Below are positions 51,045-63,825 of a stretch of DNA of 64,000 nt, piece after piece (position 1 is the first letter of the stretch; each line of letters starts with the position of its first letter). The position numbers were made by a program, and so were the translations under genes. The notes beneath the pieces are model-generated. The model ran no database searches. It had not been told where the DNA came from and saw only the letters and a program-made list of their open reading frames with translations. This DNA comes from Diadophis punctatus similis (lineage: Eukaryota; Chordata; Lepidosauria; Squamata; Dipsadidae): the NCBI GenBank assembly GCA_023053685.1, contig JALIGW010000013.1, positions 19,676,501 through 19,740,500 on the forward strand, given 5' to 3'.

Positions 51045-53880
51045 TTATCAAAATGAAAAACCAGAAGTCCGAGAGAGAATGGATGGGAATGGAGCGAAGC
51101 ACCCTGGAGGAGGGCATGACAGGATAGCAGCCATCACGAACAGGGATGGTCTGTGTTGCAGTGTTTTGCAACTCTAATTGTGATTTCAAATTAACAACAA
51201 AGAACTAATCTGTAAAAAAACCACTCCGCCTGTGCTAAGATAACAAAGCAAAAGCTCATCACAGTGTTAAAAAGTGCTTAGTACAATTGTTTCTTCGCAT
51301 GAGTACTCTGGTAGACGCATTATGATGTGCCTTTAGTGAAAATAAAAACAAGAACCCGTAAAAAGTCTTCCAGGCCATTTCTTAATAAATTATTGGAGAG
51401 GGATGCAATTCTGGGCAGTTTTTGCGTGGGTGGAAGGGGCTCTCCTGTGGAGCTGGAGGCTTTTATTTTTTAACTGCAGCTGGTCAACCACTGGAACAAG
51501 CAAGCATTTCTTTTCTGTTTCAAACAGCCCTGCCTACTCATAGAGGTCACCAGGAACAGCAAATAAACTTTGGAAACCCCTCTAGCTACAGGAGAGCATT
51601 TCGCCTGCCTGCCCAAATGGCATCTTGGCCTGCTTCCAGTCATTTTTCAGGGGCTTCAAAAGACAGATGAGCTAGATTACTGCTTTCTTATTTAATGAAG
51701 TGCTGGATTTTGTTTCCCTGACAGCTTAGCAAATAAACTTTAGTAATATAAGAATGGAGGCAAAGCCGAATCAAAATGGGGCTGAAAACAAGGGGATCCT
51801 AGAATGGGAAACAAACATTTGAGTCACAATATCAAAATGCTGTTATTGTTTGTACAAAAAAGGGAAACCAGGGGATAGGAGGAGAGGTTATTTTTACTAG
51901 CTTTTATTGCAACTACAAGCACGACTTTATTGCAGTTGCAAAAGAAAATGGCCATTGCCAAGAGGGGCAGTGTAACTTCATATGGCCAGTCAAGAGGGAC
52001 AGTATAACTTTCCCATTCTAGCATACTGTATTATATTGAATAAAAACCTATTTACCAAGGTTTTTTATAGCCAAGTGGCACAAATCAGCTCTTCCTTCCA
52101 TATGGGAAAACATTTCTTATATGTCGTCATAAATATATAATGAAAACTCTTGGTTGGGGAAAGGAAAAAGGAATAGCTTTGAGGCCATGGGGCTGCATGG
52201 CCTCAAAGAGGGCCCTAGAGAAAAGGAGTTGAAAGAGATCCATTGGTGGAAACAAGTAGGAGTGATGTGCTTATTTGACACGGTTTGCTTTCATTCTAAA
52301 CAAGGACTGAAAGAAGGTGTAAAGTAAAAGATTGCTACCTGGGAGAAAGCAAAGTGGTTCCATTCCTCTATTCAGGCAGAGAGCTTTTTAAAAGTCATTA
52401 TTTGGATCTCCCTAAATTCAGCTGTTTGTGGGCTGTACTGGAGTTTGTCACCTCCATTTTGAAAAACCTTTCAGCTTTATCATGGTAGGCAGACTCATTT
52501 CTTTCATGCTAGGAAAAAGGATACCTTTACACTATTACGATAGATGGGCAAAAATTGTTTGATTTTATGTATATAGTATATTTGTATGTATTTAGATAGT
52601 ATGTATAAAAGATGTATGTGTAGGTGGGAATGCAATTTTATTCATTAATCAGTGGAAAGGCCTCAGAGAAAGCAAAAACGACAGGTGCATTCAGCTGTCA
52701 GAAGTCCAAAGTGGTATCTGTGCTTAAGAGAGGAAATGCAAGAATATTGAAGGCATTTCTGCCCCAAAATGATCCCAGTTCAAAAGATGCTCTGGACCTT
52801 TGTGATCCCATTATGTTAGCTGAGCTTGGCAGCTATTCCAATTCATTTTGGATCAGCTAGGGTGTAACCTGAATTAAACAAAAAGAAAAACAAAAAGCAA
52901 CCAGGCCCATAAATATCACCTCCATTCTCTTTTGCAAAAGTGAAGCCCTGCAGAATGAATTGGGGGTTTAATTCTCTGTGAAAAGTAATCTTGCTTCACT
53001 CTGCCACTCATTTCCTGGTCTTCAGTTATTCTTCTAAATGCTTTAGCAATATTTAATATTGAGAAATAATTATCTAGGAAATATTGGAACTCACTCCCTC
53101 CCTTTCTCTCTTCCTTTGTATGTAGTTGGCACGGATGGGTAGGTGAATCTGGAAGTGGCATAGGAAGATGTGTTCATTTATGGACTATGTCACTTCTCCA
53201 GCTGTTCATCCATGAGTCTGATGCTTCTGTTCCAATTTAAATCAGTTATAAATGCCATTTAAGCAAATTTTCACTCAGTGTTAAGTAGTTTTATTCTTTT
53301 TTTCCTTTCCCAACTCTTAGCACATATTTTAAAATGTATGATGAGATAATGTTTGAGCTGAAAAATAAATTGCATTGGCTGTGATCTACAAAGGATGCTA
53401 GCAGGATAATAAATAAATCTGCATGTGAATTTGGGAATTGCATTTGAGGGTACTTGCGGCATATGAAGTTCTAATGGCCTGGCATGGATGTTGCTCAGCT
53501 GGCAGGAGTTGGTATAAGGAGAGAGCCAAAGAGAGAAGAAACGCACTTCTGGCTTCAAAAGGCAACTATGATGTTATGAAGCCTGATGAGCCGATTGGGC
53601 TACGGTGTGGAGCTGTAGAGTAGGAGTTCCATTGGTCCAGTCTAGAGCTCTGGGGTGACATCACGTCCTCAGTTGCCGGGGGGGACAACATGCTGCCAAT
53701 CTAACTAAAATTGGAGAGGAGAAAAAGGAGAGAACAAAAGGAGAACAAAAGAAACTGACTGGAGAGAAAAGTTGAAGAGTGGATTTATGTAAGTATATCA
53801 TGTTTCAGTTCCTGCCTAGAAAGGGAGAAGATGGAGCCAAGAGTGTCTCTGCTCTGGAAGAAGGAAAGTGAAGACCCAGA
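51045..53880. other. intronic sequence, nothing recognised
   Basis: 2.8 kb of apparently unique sequence, one of the longest repeat-poor stretches of the window. Confidence 0.4.
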
Positions 53881-53888
53881 GAAAGGAT

Positions 53889-54197
53889 CAGGGGTGGGTT
53901 CTAACTTACCTCGCTGCCGGTTCACTTTCTCACGTGCCGCATGGCCATGCCTCATGGGCGCGCGCATGTGCAGTGCTGAAAATCCCCAAAAAATTCCCCA
54001 CCCCAAAAAAGCCCAAAACAAGATGGTGGCACATGCGCAGTGCCGGAAACTCAGCTTCTGCACATGCGCAGAAGAAAAAAATCAGAAAAAAATTACAAAA
54101 AAAGATGGCGGCGCCGACCGAACCGGCTCCGTGACATCACCAGTGGTTTGCTACCGGTTCGGGCGAACCGGTCCGAACCGGGAGGAACCTACCTCTG
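53889..54197. mobile_element. hAT MITE, family A, TSD GAAAGGAT
   Basis: It starts CAGGGGTGGGTTCTAAC and ends GGGAGGAACCTACCTCTG. GAAAGGAT is exact on both sides (53881-53888 and 54198-54205). Inside are two GCGCAG(T)GC motifs and AAGATGGCGGCGCC, as in other copies. Confidence 0.94.
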
Positions 54198-54205
54198 GAA
54201 AGGAT

Positions 54206-55241
54206 ATCTGTGAATCATGCAGTTGTTAAATAAGTAACAGATTACAACAGGGGATAAACAGGTGGAAAGGGAAGAGAGGACCTCTGGTTTGCTATTGATT
54301 GACTGCTGCTATTGGGTGATTTATGTTGGCTGTCTAGTTCTGCCCGTCTTTCACTAAATTCAGCATAGCAAGTCAAAGCATTAGGAGGACACATTGTGTA
54401 AATTTAGAGACATTATTTAGCTACAAATGTGAAACAATACCCAGAAACAACAGAAAAAGTAGCTTCTATGAAGGAAGATATCACACCAAAATTATCAACT
54501 ATTCACGAAGAAACTCTGCCTTCAAAATTACAATGTTAAATTTGAAATACAATGTTATCAGAAATTTCTCAAAATGTCCCAAAAATATTAGTTGATATTA
54601 GTGGCTATTTGATACAAGCATGATGGAGAGAGAGTACAATAAATCAGTAATTATCTTTCTTTGTTAAGTTTACCATGCAAGTGAGATCATAACCATATTC
54701 TGCCACACATTTGACAGAATCATTTCTGCATTATTACGTTTTAGTAGGATAGTATAAACGTTCCAATACTTCAGAAACATTTCAGCTTCAACATGTTGAG
54801 TTTCTGTTGGGAATGCTTTTTATATAAGCCATGACTCTCACTTTTCAATGTCAACTTTATACTTCATGAAAATTATCTTCATTATTAGCCTTAAAGTGCA
54901 TCTCGGGTATTTTAATATATATATATTTAAAATAGAAGTCAATTTAATTGCCACTTGGTTTAAAAAGTTTGAAGGGCCATAGTCAATAATATATTATTTT
55001 GTTACATTCTTTGTTAGAACTACCATCATGTGGAGAAAAAGTACTGCCTTGGAAAGCCTCTGTAGTCAAGACTGGCGCATGTCATTATGTTCCCTGAGGC
55101 AGAGCACCAAACAACATTCACATAGACATAAACAAGAATATAATAACTGAAGTCAAATTGGCACCTAAAGTGGAAAAACTATGGATCAACCCCTTTTAGC
55201 AGTAAAATTCACAATGATGATAAAGAAATGAACATGCTGAT
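54206..55241. other. AT-rich intronic sequence, nothing recognised
   Basis: Nothing supported. Confidence 0.35.
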
Positions 55242-55440
55242 TGTTAAGTCCTGGTACTGAAGAGGCTGGAGACAGTAGTGTAACTAACAGCTCTTTATTG
55301 TATAACAGTTAGATCCAGCAAAGGAACCAGGCTGACAGCTCTCCTTTTTATACAGGGCTGTCAGCTGGTTCAACCAATCAGCGGTCTCCATTTTCCCCCT
55401 CAGAATAGCGGACCTTGGAGTAAACAGTGTAGTCTGAATA
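55242..55440 (-). mobile_element. LTR candidate, 3' part (TATA box and poly-A signal)
   Basis: On the minus strand a TATAAAAAGG box (near 55353) is followed about 60 bp later by CAATAAAGAGCTG (poly-A signal), and the segment ends ...CCAGGACTTAACA (+ strand TGTTAAGTCC at 55242). This is the usual order of an LTR. The U3 start and a target duplication were not located, so the right border is open. Confidence 0.6.
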
Positions 55441-56622
55441 CATAATATTGATGATTTCTCATCCTACCAAAAGACCTCTGTTTTTGACTGCTACTCCACT
55501 TTGCCTAACTGTAAGGCTAGCCCTATCAAGAATAAATCTTTATATAGGAAACTGACTTAAGCTAGACAGTCTTGTCTATTCTGACTGAAATAGGGGGAAC
55601 TTCAGCAAAATATCTGCTTTACCACTAACCTTTTTGTTTTTCCTGACTAAAAGTAAAATTATATTTTTATTGCAGTTTTTTTAAATTTTTAGCACAAAAT
55701 GATGCCATATTTTTAAATTGGTTTTCTCTTTACATACAATATGTGCTTAATGAACAGCTTACTATTCTGCTTTCTTTTATATAGTAATACTTCTTAAATT
55801 CCTAATTTTTACCCCTGTTGTCCAACCATTGATAAAACAAGTCCCAAGTTCGAAAATATTATGCCATATTATTAAATGACTAATTTAAAATCACTTTTTA
55901 AAATAACATTCTAAAAGATATAATCTATGATTGAGAGTTTTCTTTTATTTTTTATATGGCTAGACTATCCATCAATTACTACAGATATTGGGGTGAACCC
56001 AGACTTCTGGAATGTTAATGGGAATTTCTCTCCTTGCCAATTATAGCAACATTGGTGCTACATTCTGGCAGGGAGTTTGAACAGCTGCCATCTAACATTT
56101 CACAGATCTCCCCACTCCAAAGCTCAATGGTGACCCTTAAAAATATGCCCTTCAGCAATAAGTGCCCTGTTCCCATAAGCAAGGCCAGGGCTTGAAATCT
56201 GGAAAGCTATGCTGGGATCTTTTAAAGATCTGAAGCAGAACTCAGATGGGTGAGTTAGTGCTGCAGAAAGTAAATAAAAGAGAAAAAAATATCAGAATAG
56301 GAAACCCAAAGAGTCATTTAGGCAAAAGTAGTGAAACAGAACATGACAGGGGCAGGATTGAAGCTAAGATCAAATAAAATATGATTTTGAATGAGCAAAA
56401 ATATTTCAAAAGCAAACTAAATTGAAATAGTCTGCCCATCTGGGGAATAAGAAATATGTGGTTCAGAAGGAATTACCAGATGTGATCAAAGCTCAACATC
56501 TAGGTAAAGTTTAAAATACAAAGTCAGTCCCAGTGCTACTGATAACCGGTAATTCTTAAGAAAGGCAATTGTTTGAAAGCCACTTGATATGCCCATTCCT
56601 GATTGATATGTTTCTTTACTGA
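55441..56622. other. intronic sequence, nothing recognised
   Basis: May include the remainder of the LTR candidate; otherwise nothing supported. Confidence 0.35.
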
Positions 56623-56719
56623 TTCATTCATTCATTCATTCATTCTTTCATTCATTCATTCATTCATTCATTCATTCATTCATTCATTCATTCATTCATT
56701 CATTCATTCATTCATTCAT
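56623..56719. repeat. (ATTC)n microsatellite
   Basis: About 24 ATTC units with one interruption, followed by a short SINE-tail-like segment. Confidence 0.95.
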
Positions 56720-56937
56720 GTAAAGAATTTATATAACTTGCACACTGCAACTCTGGGTAGTACACAACAGGATTCCCAAATGGAAATGAAATAAAACAAT
56801 TTCAATTAAAATCCAGCAGACATCAACAGATGATCAGAAAGTCACATTTACGTATATCTCCCTCTACATAGGAACCCCAATCATCTTGGCCTCAAAATCC
56901 CCATAGTGTATAATTGGGTAGTTCGTAGATGGATTGT

Positions 56938-57195
56938 ACAATACCAACAAGAAGCAATAGATGGAAACTAATCAAAAAGAGAATCAGCTTAGAAATAAGG
57001 AAAAATTCATTGACAGCTAGAACAATTAATCAGTGGAACAGCTTCCTTCAAAAGTTGTGAATGCTCCATCATCGGAGGTCTTTAAGAAGAGACTGAACAA
57101 CCATTTGCCTAAAATGTTATAAGGTCTCCTGCTTGATCAGGGGACTAGGGACTAGAAAGTTCAAAGTCCCTTCCAACTCTGTTATTCCATTATTC
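56938..57195 (+). mobile_element. CR1 LINE 3' end, old copy
   Basis: Corresponds to 30057-30290: AGAAGCAATAGATGGAAACT, AATTAATCAGTGGAACAGCT, the GAAGAGACTGAACAACCA block, and the 3' UTR CTTCCAACTCTG. Substitutions and lost codons show decay. Confidence 0.88.
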
Positions 57196-57780
57196 TATTA
57201 ACATGACTTTTTTCCTCATTTCAAAGAGAATTAAGATTTTGATCACTGTGCCTTGAACATTCTGTGCATTGGTTCCAATCCTGATTTGTAGATTCAGTGA
57301 ATACCCACACAAATTTATAAGCTCAAAGTAGTCTCAGATTGATTCAGGAATCCAGACTGCCATTATCGCTGATTGATTTCTCATCAAACAATAAATGTGT
57401 GTGTCTCTGTATATGTCTGCGTCTGTGTATATACACTATGTATGTGTGTGTTTATCTATGCATTCCATGTTTGACATAAATTAACCCCTTATGAGAGGAA
57501 GAAATGCTATGGATGGGCAGAAATTATTCTTGTTTTAGCTGTTATTATAATTTTTAATGTTTTTAATAATAGTTAAACAATAATGATTTTAGTTATTGTT
57601 GTTTTAGCTTTGTTGTACACCACCCCAGAGTCTCTTTCCTGTAATATAGGCAGCTATATAAATTAAATTAAATATTTCAACCTGAAAATACTGTGATCTA
57701 GAAGCATCCTTTTAAAAGACTTTTTAAATGTTCCCAATAGCTAAATAGCACATATCTTGTGGGGAAAAAAATCTTAGTAG

Positions 57781-58407
57781 TGTTGTAAGAAATATCCTTT
57801 CTGGGTTCGGTTCCAAAAAAGACACTGGAAGCATGGAGTCTGTTTGGAAAGATGGTTTAATGGTTTAATGGTGGACAGCAGGACCACATGGTTTGAGGTC
57901 CTGGGGAAAGGGGGATCACATGCCTCGGAGATGTTGAAGAAGAAGAGAAGGGGTGAGATGCTGAGAGTGCCTGAGTTTTATACCCTCTGTTGGGCCACAC
58001 CTAAAGTGTTTCCTGTTCCTGTGTAAGAAATGTATCCCATTGGCTGTCAGACTCCCAGGGGGCAGGGGGCCTTAGCTAACTTTGTAGGCTTTTGTCTGTG
58101 TCCCACCAGGCTTGCCTGATGTAATCTTCTCAGGTGAGATGGCTTTGGGATTCATATTATGGTTCTTCCTGTAGATGCTTGTTATGTAGAATAGACTGCC
58201 CATTGACAAAGGTGGGGGAATGAGTGAGATGGGCCCATTCCTTAATGGCCCATTGACAAAGGTGGGGGCTACTAGGAGTGAGTCTTTTTCCTGCCTAAAA
58301 ACATGTTTCTCCATTTTCTCATCCAGGGAAATATAATATTCTGCCTTTTTAATATTTCCTAAAATATTTCATTCCCCTAGGAGGGGGGTAGGTGCTAACT
58401 TCCTACA
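57781..58407 (-). mobile_element. solo LTR candidate, 627 bp, TSD GTAG
   Basis: The + strand starts TGTTGTAAGAA and ends CTTCCTACA, a TG...CA pair with imperfect inverted termini. GTAG is on both sides (57777-57780 and 58408-58411). The minus strand has a GGTATAAAAC box near 57980 and ATTAAA twice near 57860. The U3 contains a 51-bp direct repeat with CCCATTGACAAAGGTGGGGG (58198 and 58249). No internal viral region is adjacent. A 4-bp duplication fits ERV1-like elements. Confidence 0.68.
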
Positions 58408-58411
58408 GTAG

Positions 58412-58985
58412 AAACGAAACACACAAAATGACCTTGGGATGTAATCTGGGCCATGAGATTTCCATGCTTTTCTAGATCCAACTATCTCTATAACTGTTTC
58501 TGGGCTATTGTTTAATGGTGTGTGACTGAGCAGCTTCTTAAAAAAAACAAATTTTAGCATACAGTCATGATTTTTTTAAATGAACATGTGTGATGTGACA
58601 TGTCTCAAAGTAGTCGGCTAATTTCCTTGATGTGCTTTTATCTGCAACTCAATTTCTGTGAAGAGGAATTTGACATAGAGATATGAAGGTTGTGCATTAG
58701 CTGACTCTTATTCTTGTTGCATGTTACATTATGAATAGCATAAGAGGCACTTGTACCTGTGGCTTGCATAAGAACTGTGGTGGCAGAAAGTTTGTGAACT
58801 GACTGATTCTCTAAGGAAAATGATGGCAATACTTTCTTAAAGGGCAATATAAATTCAATAAATTTAAAAGGAACTTAGAACAACTTGTCACTTTGAATGT
58901 ACACTAATTGGCATACATTAAAATGAAATTTTTTTTGCATACAGCTCTCAAAGGGCCTCCACCTCCAATGTACACTACATAAATA
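58412..58985. other. intronic sequence, nothing recognised
   Basis: Nothing supported. Confidence 0.35.
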
Positions 58986-58991
58986 TGACAA

Positions 58992-58993
58992 AA

Positions 58994-59028
<35 letters not shown>

Positions 59029-59029
59029 G
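58992..59029. repeat. (AAAT)n microsatellite
   Basis: About nine AAAT units. Confidence 0.92.
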
Positions 59030-59055
59030 TACAAAATTATGCATATAGTTACATA

Positions 59056-59905
59056 CCGTATTTTTCGGAGTATAAGACACACCTTTTCCCCCTAAAAGAG
59101 GCTGAAAATTTGGGTGCGTCTTATACTCCGAATGTAGCTTTTTTGAAGCTTTTTTTCCAGCCCTAATGAGGTGCAAATGATCTTCCCGGCTCTTTCCGGC
59201 TTGTTTTCATTGGTATTCTCTCCCAAAAAAAGGTTTTTTCAGCCCTAACAAGGTGCTAACGATCTTCCCAGCTTGCAGGATTTTTTCATTCCTACTCCCT
59301 CCAGCCGTAAATCTTTGCAGGCTTGTTTTCATTGCTATTCCCTCCGAAAAAGGTTTTTTCAGCCCTGACGAGGTGCTGCAGTGGTTAGAGTGGGGTACTG
59401 CAAGCCACTTTAGCTGACTGTGATCTGCAGGTCAGCGGTTCAAATCTCACCGGCTCAAGGTTGACTCAGCCTTCCATCCTTCCGAGGTAGGTAAAATGAA
59501 GACCCAGATTGTTGGGGGCAATGTAAATATATACATTGCTTAATGGTGTAAACCGCTTAGAGAGTGCTTGCACTGTCAGGCGGTATATAAATCTCACAAA
59601 TAAATAAATAAAATAAAAATAAATAACGATCTTCCCAACTTGCAGGATTTTTTCATTCCTACTTCCTCCGAAGAAGTGTTTTTCCATCCCTAAGTCTTTG
59701 CAGGCTTGTTTTCATTGCTATTCCCTCCGAAAAATGTTTTTTTCAGCCCTAACCGGGGGATAAAATAATGTGCTGAAGCTGACCAGACTAAGGACGCTAG
59801 CCAGATGAATACCTGGTAGGTAGATTTCCCCCCCCCCCATTTTCTTCCCCAAAAACTAAGGTGCGTCTTATACTCCGGTAAATCTTATACTCCGAAAAAT
59901 ATGGG
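59056..59905 (+). mobile_element. mariner-like MITE family D with a SINE inside
   Basis: Starts CCGTATTTTTCGGAGTATAA after TA (59054-59055) and ends CTCCGAAAAATATGG before (G)TA. It has the same TAAGACGCACC end motifs and AGCCCTAA(C/T)GAGGTGC internal repeats as the 32997 copy. A Sauria SINE has inserted into one repeat unit. The C-run at 59829-59840 is local. Confidence 0.87.
59376..59628 (+). mobile_element. Sauria-type SINE nested in the MITE
   Basis: Box A GCAGTGGTTAGAGTGG, box B GCGGTTCAAATCTCACC, the body TTGACTCAGCCTTCCATCC, and a tail TATATAAATCTCACAAATAA then (AATA)n. The MITE unit resumes at AACGATCTTCCC. Confidence 0.92.
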
Positions 59906-59959
59906 TATATTATGTGACATAGAGAAACAACACAGTCTAGTTTGGATGTATACATGTAG

Positions 59960-60776
59960 ATGGAGAAAAAATAAAATTTCGAGTTTACCAGATGGATGGC
60001 ATAGGGACCAAAGTTGTTACAGCATCTGGTAGTCCTGCTAGAAATAGTTCAAAACCTCCTCCCAGAAGGAGCAACCGAAACAGACCGTGAAGTGGGTGTG
60101 TGGAGTCTTTAACAATGCTTTGAGCTCTAAGCACATAGCGCTTATAAGCAATATCCTGAATAACAGGAAGTGAGCTTCCTATAATCTTCTCGGCTGTCCT
60201 TACCACTCTCTGAATGGACTTTCTCTCTGAGGCACTGCTGCCACCAAACCAAACAGTGATGCAATTTGTTAAAACACTGTCAATTGTGCCTCTGTAAAAA
60301 TTGGCCAGGACAGAAGGAGAAAGATGTGCTGACGCAGGAAATGCAGACGCTGGTTTGCATGCTTCACTAAGGATGACGTGTGGAGAGACCAGTTCAGATT
60401 GTTAGTTACTGTATATGCACCCCCAGATACTTAATACTGTTGACCACCTCTACAGCTGCATCTTTGGTACTGAGTGGAGTATGACCATGCTGGCTCTTTC
60501 TAAAATCTACGATGACCTCTTTTGTTTTATTAACATTTAGAACCAGGTTACTTTTATTGCATCAGTCCACCAGAGCCTTCACCTCTTCCCTATAAGCATC
60601 TTTACTGTAATCCTGGAGAAGACCCACCACTGCCGTGTCATCCACATACATCACAATATGATTCGTAGCAGATTTGGCACAGCAGTCGTGGGTCATCAAG
60701 GTGAACAGTAAAGGACTCAAAACACAGCCCTGTGGGGAACCTGCACTCAAGGGGTTGGGAGTTGGACAGTGATGAC
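59960..60776 (-). mobile_element. L2/Maui-like LINE fragment (RT to C-terminus)
   Basis: The minus strand reads GSPQGCVLSPLLFTLMTHDC, then VMYVDDTAVVGLL (YVDD in place of the usual FADD), YREEVKALVD, then C-terminal pieces VVRTAEKIIGSSLPVIQDI and YKRYVLRAQSIVKDSTHP. Frame breaks occur. Fish L2/Rex-like elements show the same order of blocks. Confidence 0.75.
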
Positions 60777-60777
60777 C

Positions 60778-61161
60778 ACAAGAAGTCCTCAACTTACGAC
60801 CATAATTGAGCCTAAAATTTATGTTACTAGCGAAACATTTGTTAAGTAAATTTTGCCCCATTTTACAACCTTTCTTGCCACAGTTGCTAAGTGAATCACT
60901 GCACTTGTTAAATTAGTAACATGGTTGTTAAGTGAATCTGGTTTTAACTTTGTTATAAGGTCACAAGGTGATCACATGACCCTGGGACACTGCAACAGTC
61001 ATAAATATGAGTTAGTTGCCAAGTATCTGAATTTTGATCACATGACCATGGGGACGCGCTGCAATGGTCATAAGTGTGAAAAATGGTCATGTCCCTTTTT
61101 TCAGTGCCATTGTAACTTTGAACAGTCACTAAATGAACTGTTGTAAGTCAAGGACTACCTG
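60778..61161 (+). mobile_element. MITE family B
   Basis: AGAAGTCCTCAACTTACGAC near the left end, AAGGTGATCACATGACCC inside, and GTCAAGGACTACCTG at 61161 followed by TA. It abuts the LINE fragment. Confidence 0.85.
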
Positions 61162-61163
61162 TA

Positions 61164-61815
61164 GTATATGATAGAGAGAATGCAGTGTTAGGAATGCAGT
61201 AACAACAATGTAAATAAGTTGCTTTCATGTTATTATATTGTTTTTAAAGATAGTCGATAATTCTGCCAGCTCATTAACTTTACTGAAACACGATGAAATA
61301 TTTTGGAATCTCTACTTGCACAGGGCACTGCCTACATTATGCATATGCATGCAGGAACATATTGGCAGCTGATACACTATTGTTTGACTGTATCTGGATT
61401 TGTGTGCGTGTCTCAAGGCATAAGACTGAGCTATTTTTAATTATATTGCATACTGAAAGCTTTTAAAATATATTTGCTTTTTTGTTGGAGGCTCCTTAGT
61501 CTTTTTGGAGTCAAAATTGCTTTTCTAATCCCCCCACCTCATCATAATTCCAAAAATCACAATCTTGTTCCAAAGTTGACAGTGTACTAATTTAACAGGA
61601 TGACACACTGTAGACAAACACTCCCTAGTGCCAGCATTTCTCCTTAATTGCTTTTTGAGATTGTAGCTGATTAATTAATATTAATTAGTAGAGACGAGTT
61701 GGAAGGAAAACGTTATTCTAAGGAGGTTAAATATAAAACCTGCAACTGAATTGTTTCAGCTCGACCTGCAAACTGTTCAGTGCTCTAAAATGTGGAAAAC
61801 AGCTTTTTGGATTTG
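61164..61815. other. intronic sequence, nothing recognised
   Basis: Nothing supported. Confidence 0.35.
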
Positions 61816-62189
61816 CAGGTTGTCGTTGACTTACCACCACAATTGGGATTGGAACTTCCGTTGCTAAGCAATAAAGTCATTAAGAGAGTCATGCCTGACT
61901 TTACAATCTTTTTTTTTTCATGGTCATTAAATAAATCTCATAAACAAATCCAGCAGCCCTATTGATTTTGCTTATCAGAAACCCCATAAGAGCTCTCAGA
62001 TAGTGATCATGGGATGCTGCAATGCTTATAAATACATGCCAACTGCAAAGCAGTCAAATTCTGATCATGTGACCAATTTTATTGCAGCTGTTCTGAGTGC
62101 GAGGACTGGTTGTAAGTCCCTTTTTTTTCCAGCACCATCATAACTTCGAACAGTCATTAAATGAATTGTAGTAGGTTAAGGGTTATCTG
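61816..62189 (+). mobile_element. MITE family B, older copy
   Basis: CAGGTTGTCGTTGACTTACC at the left and AAGGGTTATCTG at 62189 followed by TA. The GATAGTGATCATGGGATGC middle is diverged. Confidence 0.8.
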
Positions 62190-62330
62190 TAATTAGATAT
62201 TGTTACATATGTTGTATGTTTACCTAAATAAAGCCATCCTGAATTTTTTTTTTTTGGCAAAATGTTCTGCTAAAACTGTTTCTATCAAAAGATATGCTAA
62301 GCATAATGGCTTTATAATATTGGTTTAAAA

Positions 62331-62464
62331 CATGGGTGTCAAACTCGATCGCGTCACGTGATGTATTGTGACATATTGTGATGTTTTTTGCCTTTCCGGA
62401 GCCGGGGAGGGCGTGGCCTGCACATGACACATCCGGCCTGCAGGCCACTAGTTTGATAGGCCTG
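62331..62464. mobile_element. hAT MITE family C, TSD GTTTAAAA
   Basis: The left end is CATGGGTGTCAAACTCG, the right end CTAGTTTGATAGGCCTG. GTTTAAAA is exact on both sides (62323-62330 and 62465-62472). The inside is GC-richer, with GGGAGGGCGTGGCC. Confidence 0.88.
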
Positions 62465-62569
62465 GTTTAAAACATAAAAAAATAAATGTATAAACCTTTA
62501 TGATGTATGAATATATAAGAATGGAAAAAACATTTTTTCATTCTTACATAAAAGGCACACACACACATA

Positions 62570-62570
62570 C

Positions 62571-62651
<81 letters not shown>
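62570..62651. repeat. (AG)n(CAGA)n compound microsatellite
   Basis: About 12 AG units, then about 14 CAGA units. Confidence 0.95.
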
Positions 62652-62835
62652 TATATCCTATTCCTGACATGATCTCTTTTTCACATGAACCAGAACAAAA
62701 CTGTCTTTGCAAAGTATAAAGTTTTTGCTGCTTATTGAATAATATATGGCAGAAAAGGTTTTCTCCTTTTGAAATTCCCTCAGATTTCCCAGAAGGATTA
62801 CAAGGAAAGTTGTGCTGTTGTTTGTTAATTTTCTT

Positions 62836-62867
62836 TTATTTATTTATTTATTTTATTTATTTATTTG
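62836..62867. repeat. (TTTA)n tail of LINE
   Basis: Short TTTA run directly before the shared LINE 3' end GTCAAACATGTA. Confidence 0.85.
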
Positions 62868-63793
62868 TCAAACATGTATAGTAGTAATTTGTATAAACAT
62901 AAGTAAAAAGTAACGATAAAAGAGGACAATAGGACACTAGGACAGGGACGGTAGGCACAGTGGTGCGCTTATGTACGCCCCTTACAGACCTCTTAGAAAC
63001 GAGGAGAGGTCGACTGTAGACAGTCTAAGGTTAAAGTTTTTGGGGTTTGGGGAAGAAACCACAGAGTCAGGTAGTGCATTCCAGGCATTGATCACTCTGT
63101 TGCTGAAGTCGTATTTTCTGCAATCGAGTTTGGAGCGCTTTACATTTAGTTTGAATCTATTACGTGCTCGTGTATTGTTGCGGTTGAAGCTGAAGTAGTC
63201 ATTAACAGGAAGGACATTTTAGTATATGATTTTATGAACTACATTTAGATCAGATCGGAGGTGACGTAGTTGTAAATTGTCTAATCCCAGTATTTCAAGT
63301 CTGGTGGAATAAGGTATTTTGTTGTGAGCGGAGGAGTGAAGGACTCTTCTTGTGAAATATTTCTGGACTCTCTCGATTGTATTTATGTCTGATATGCAGT
63401 GCGGGTTCCAGACAGGTGAGCTATATTCCAGAATTGGTCTAACAAATGTTTTGTATGCTCTCGTTAGTAATGTGATGTTGCCAGAGAAGAAGCTACGCAA
63501 GATTAGATTAACAACTCTTAGTGTCTTTTTGGCAATGTTGTTACAGTGGGCTCTAGCACTTAGGTCGTTGGATATGAGTACTCCAAGGTCTTTGACGGAG
63601 TGAGGGTCATCTACAAGTTCGTTTCCTCCAAGGTCGTATTTTGTATTCTGATTTTTTTTGCCAATGTGTAAGACAGAGCATTTGTTGATTGAGATTTGAA
63701 GTTGCCAGTTGTTTGACCATTCTGCTACATGATCAAGGTCTTTTTGAAGGGTAGCAACATTGTCGGTGGTGTTAAATAGTTTAACATCATCAA
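62868..63793 (-). mobile_element. Jockey-superfamily LINE, second copy of the 23.5-kb family
   Basis: The minus strand reads FFSGNITLLTRAYKTFVRP, YSSPVWNPHCISDINTIERV, and ILGLDNLQLRHLRSDLNVVH, matching 23553-24480 closely. It is 5'-truncated at about 63793, just short of the RT active-site region, where a 28-bp direct repeat begins. Confidence 0.88.
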
Positions 63794-63825
63794 TTTAGTG
63801 GTGTTAAATAGTTTAACATCATCAA
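63766..63825. repeat. 28-bp direct repeat at the 5' truncation point of the LINE
   Basis: GTGGTGTTAAATAGTTTAAC through CATCAA occurs at 63766-63793 and again, exactly, at 63798-63825, separated by TTTA. Confidence 0.9.
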
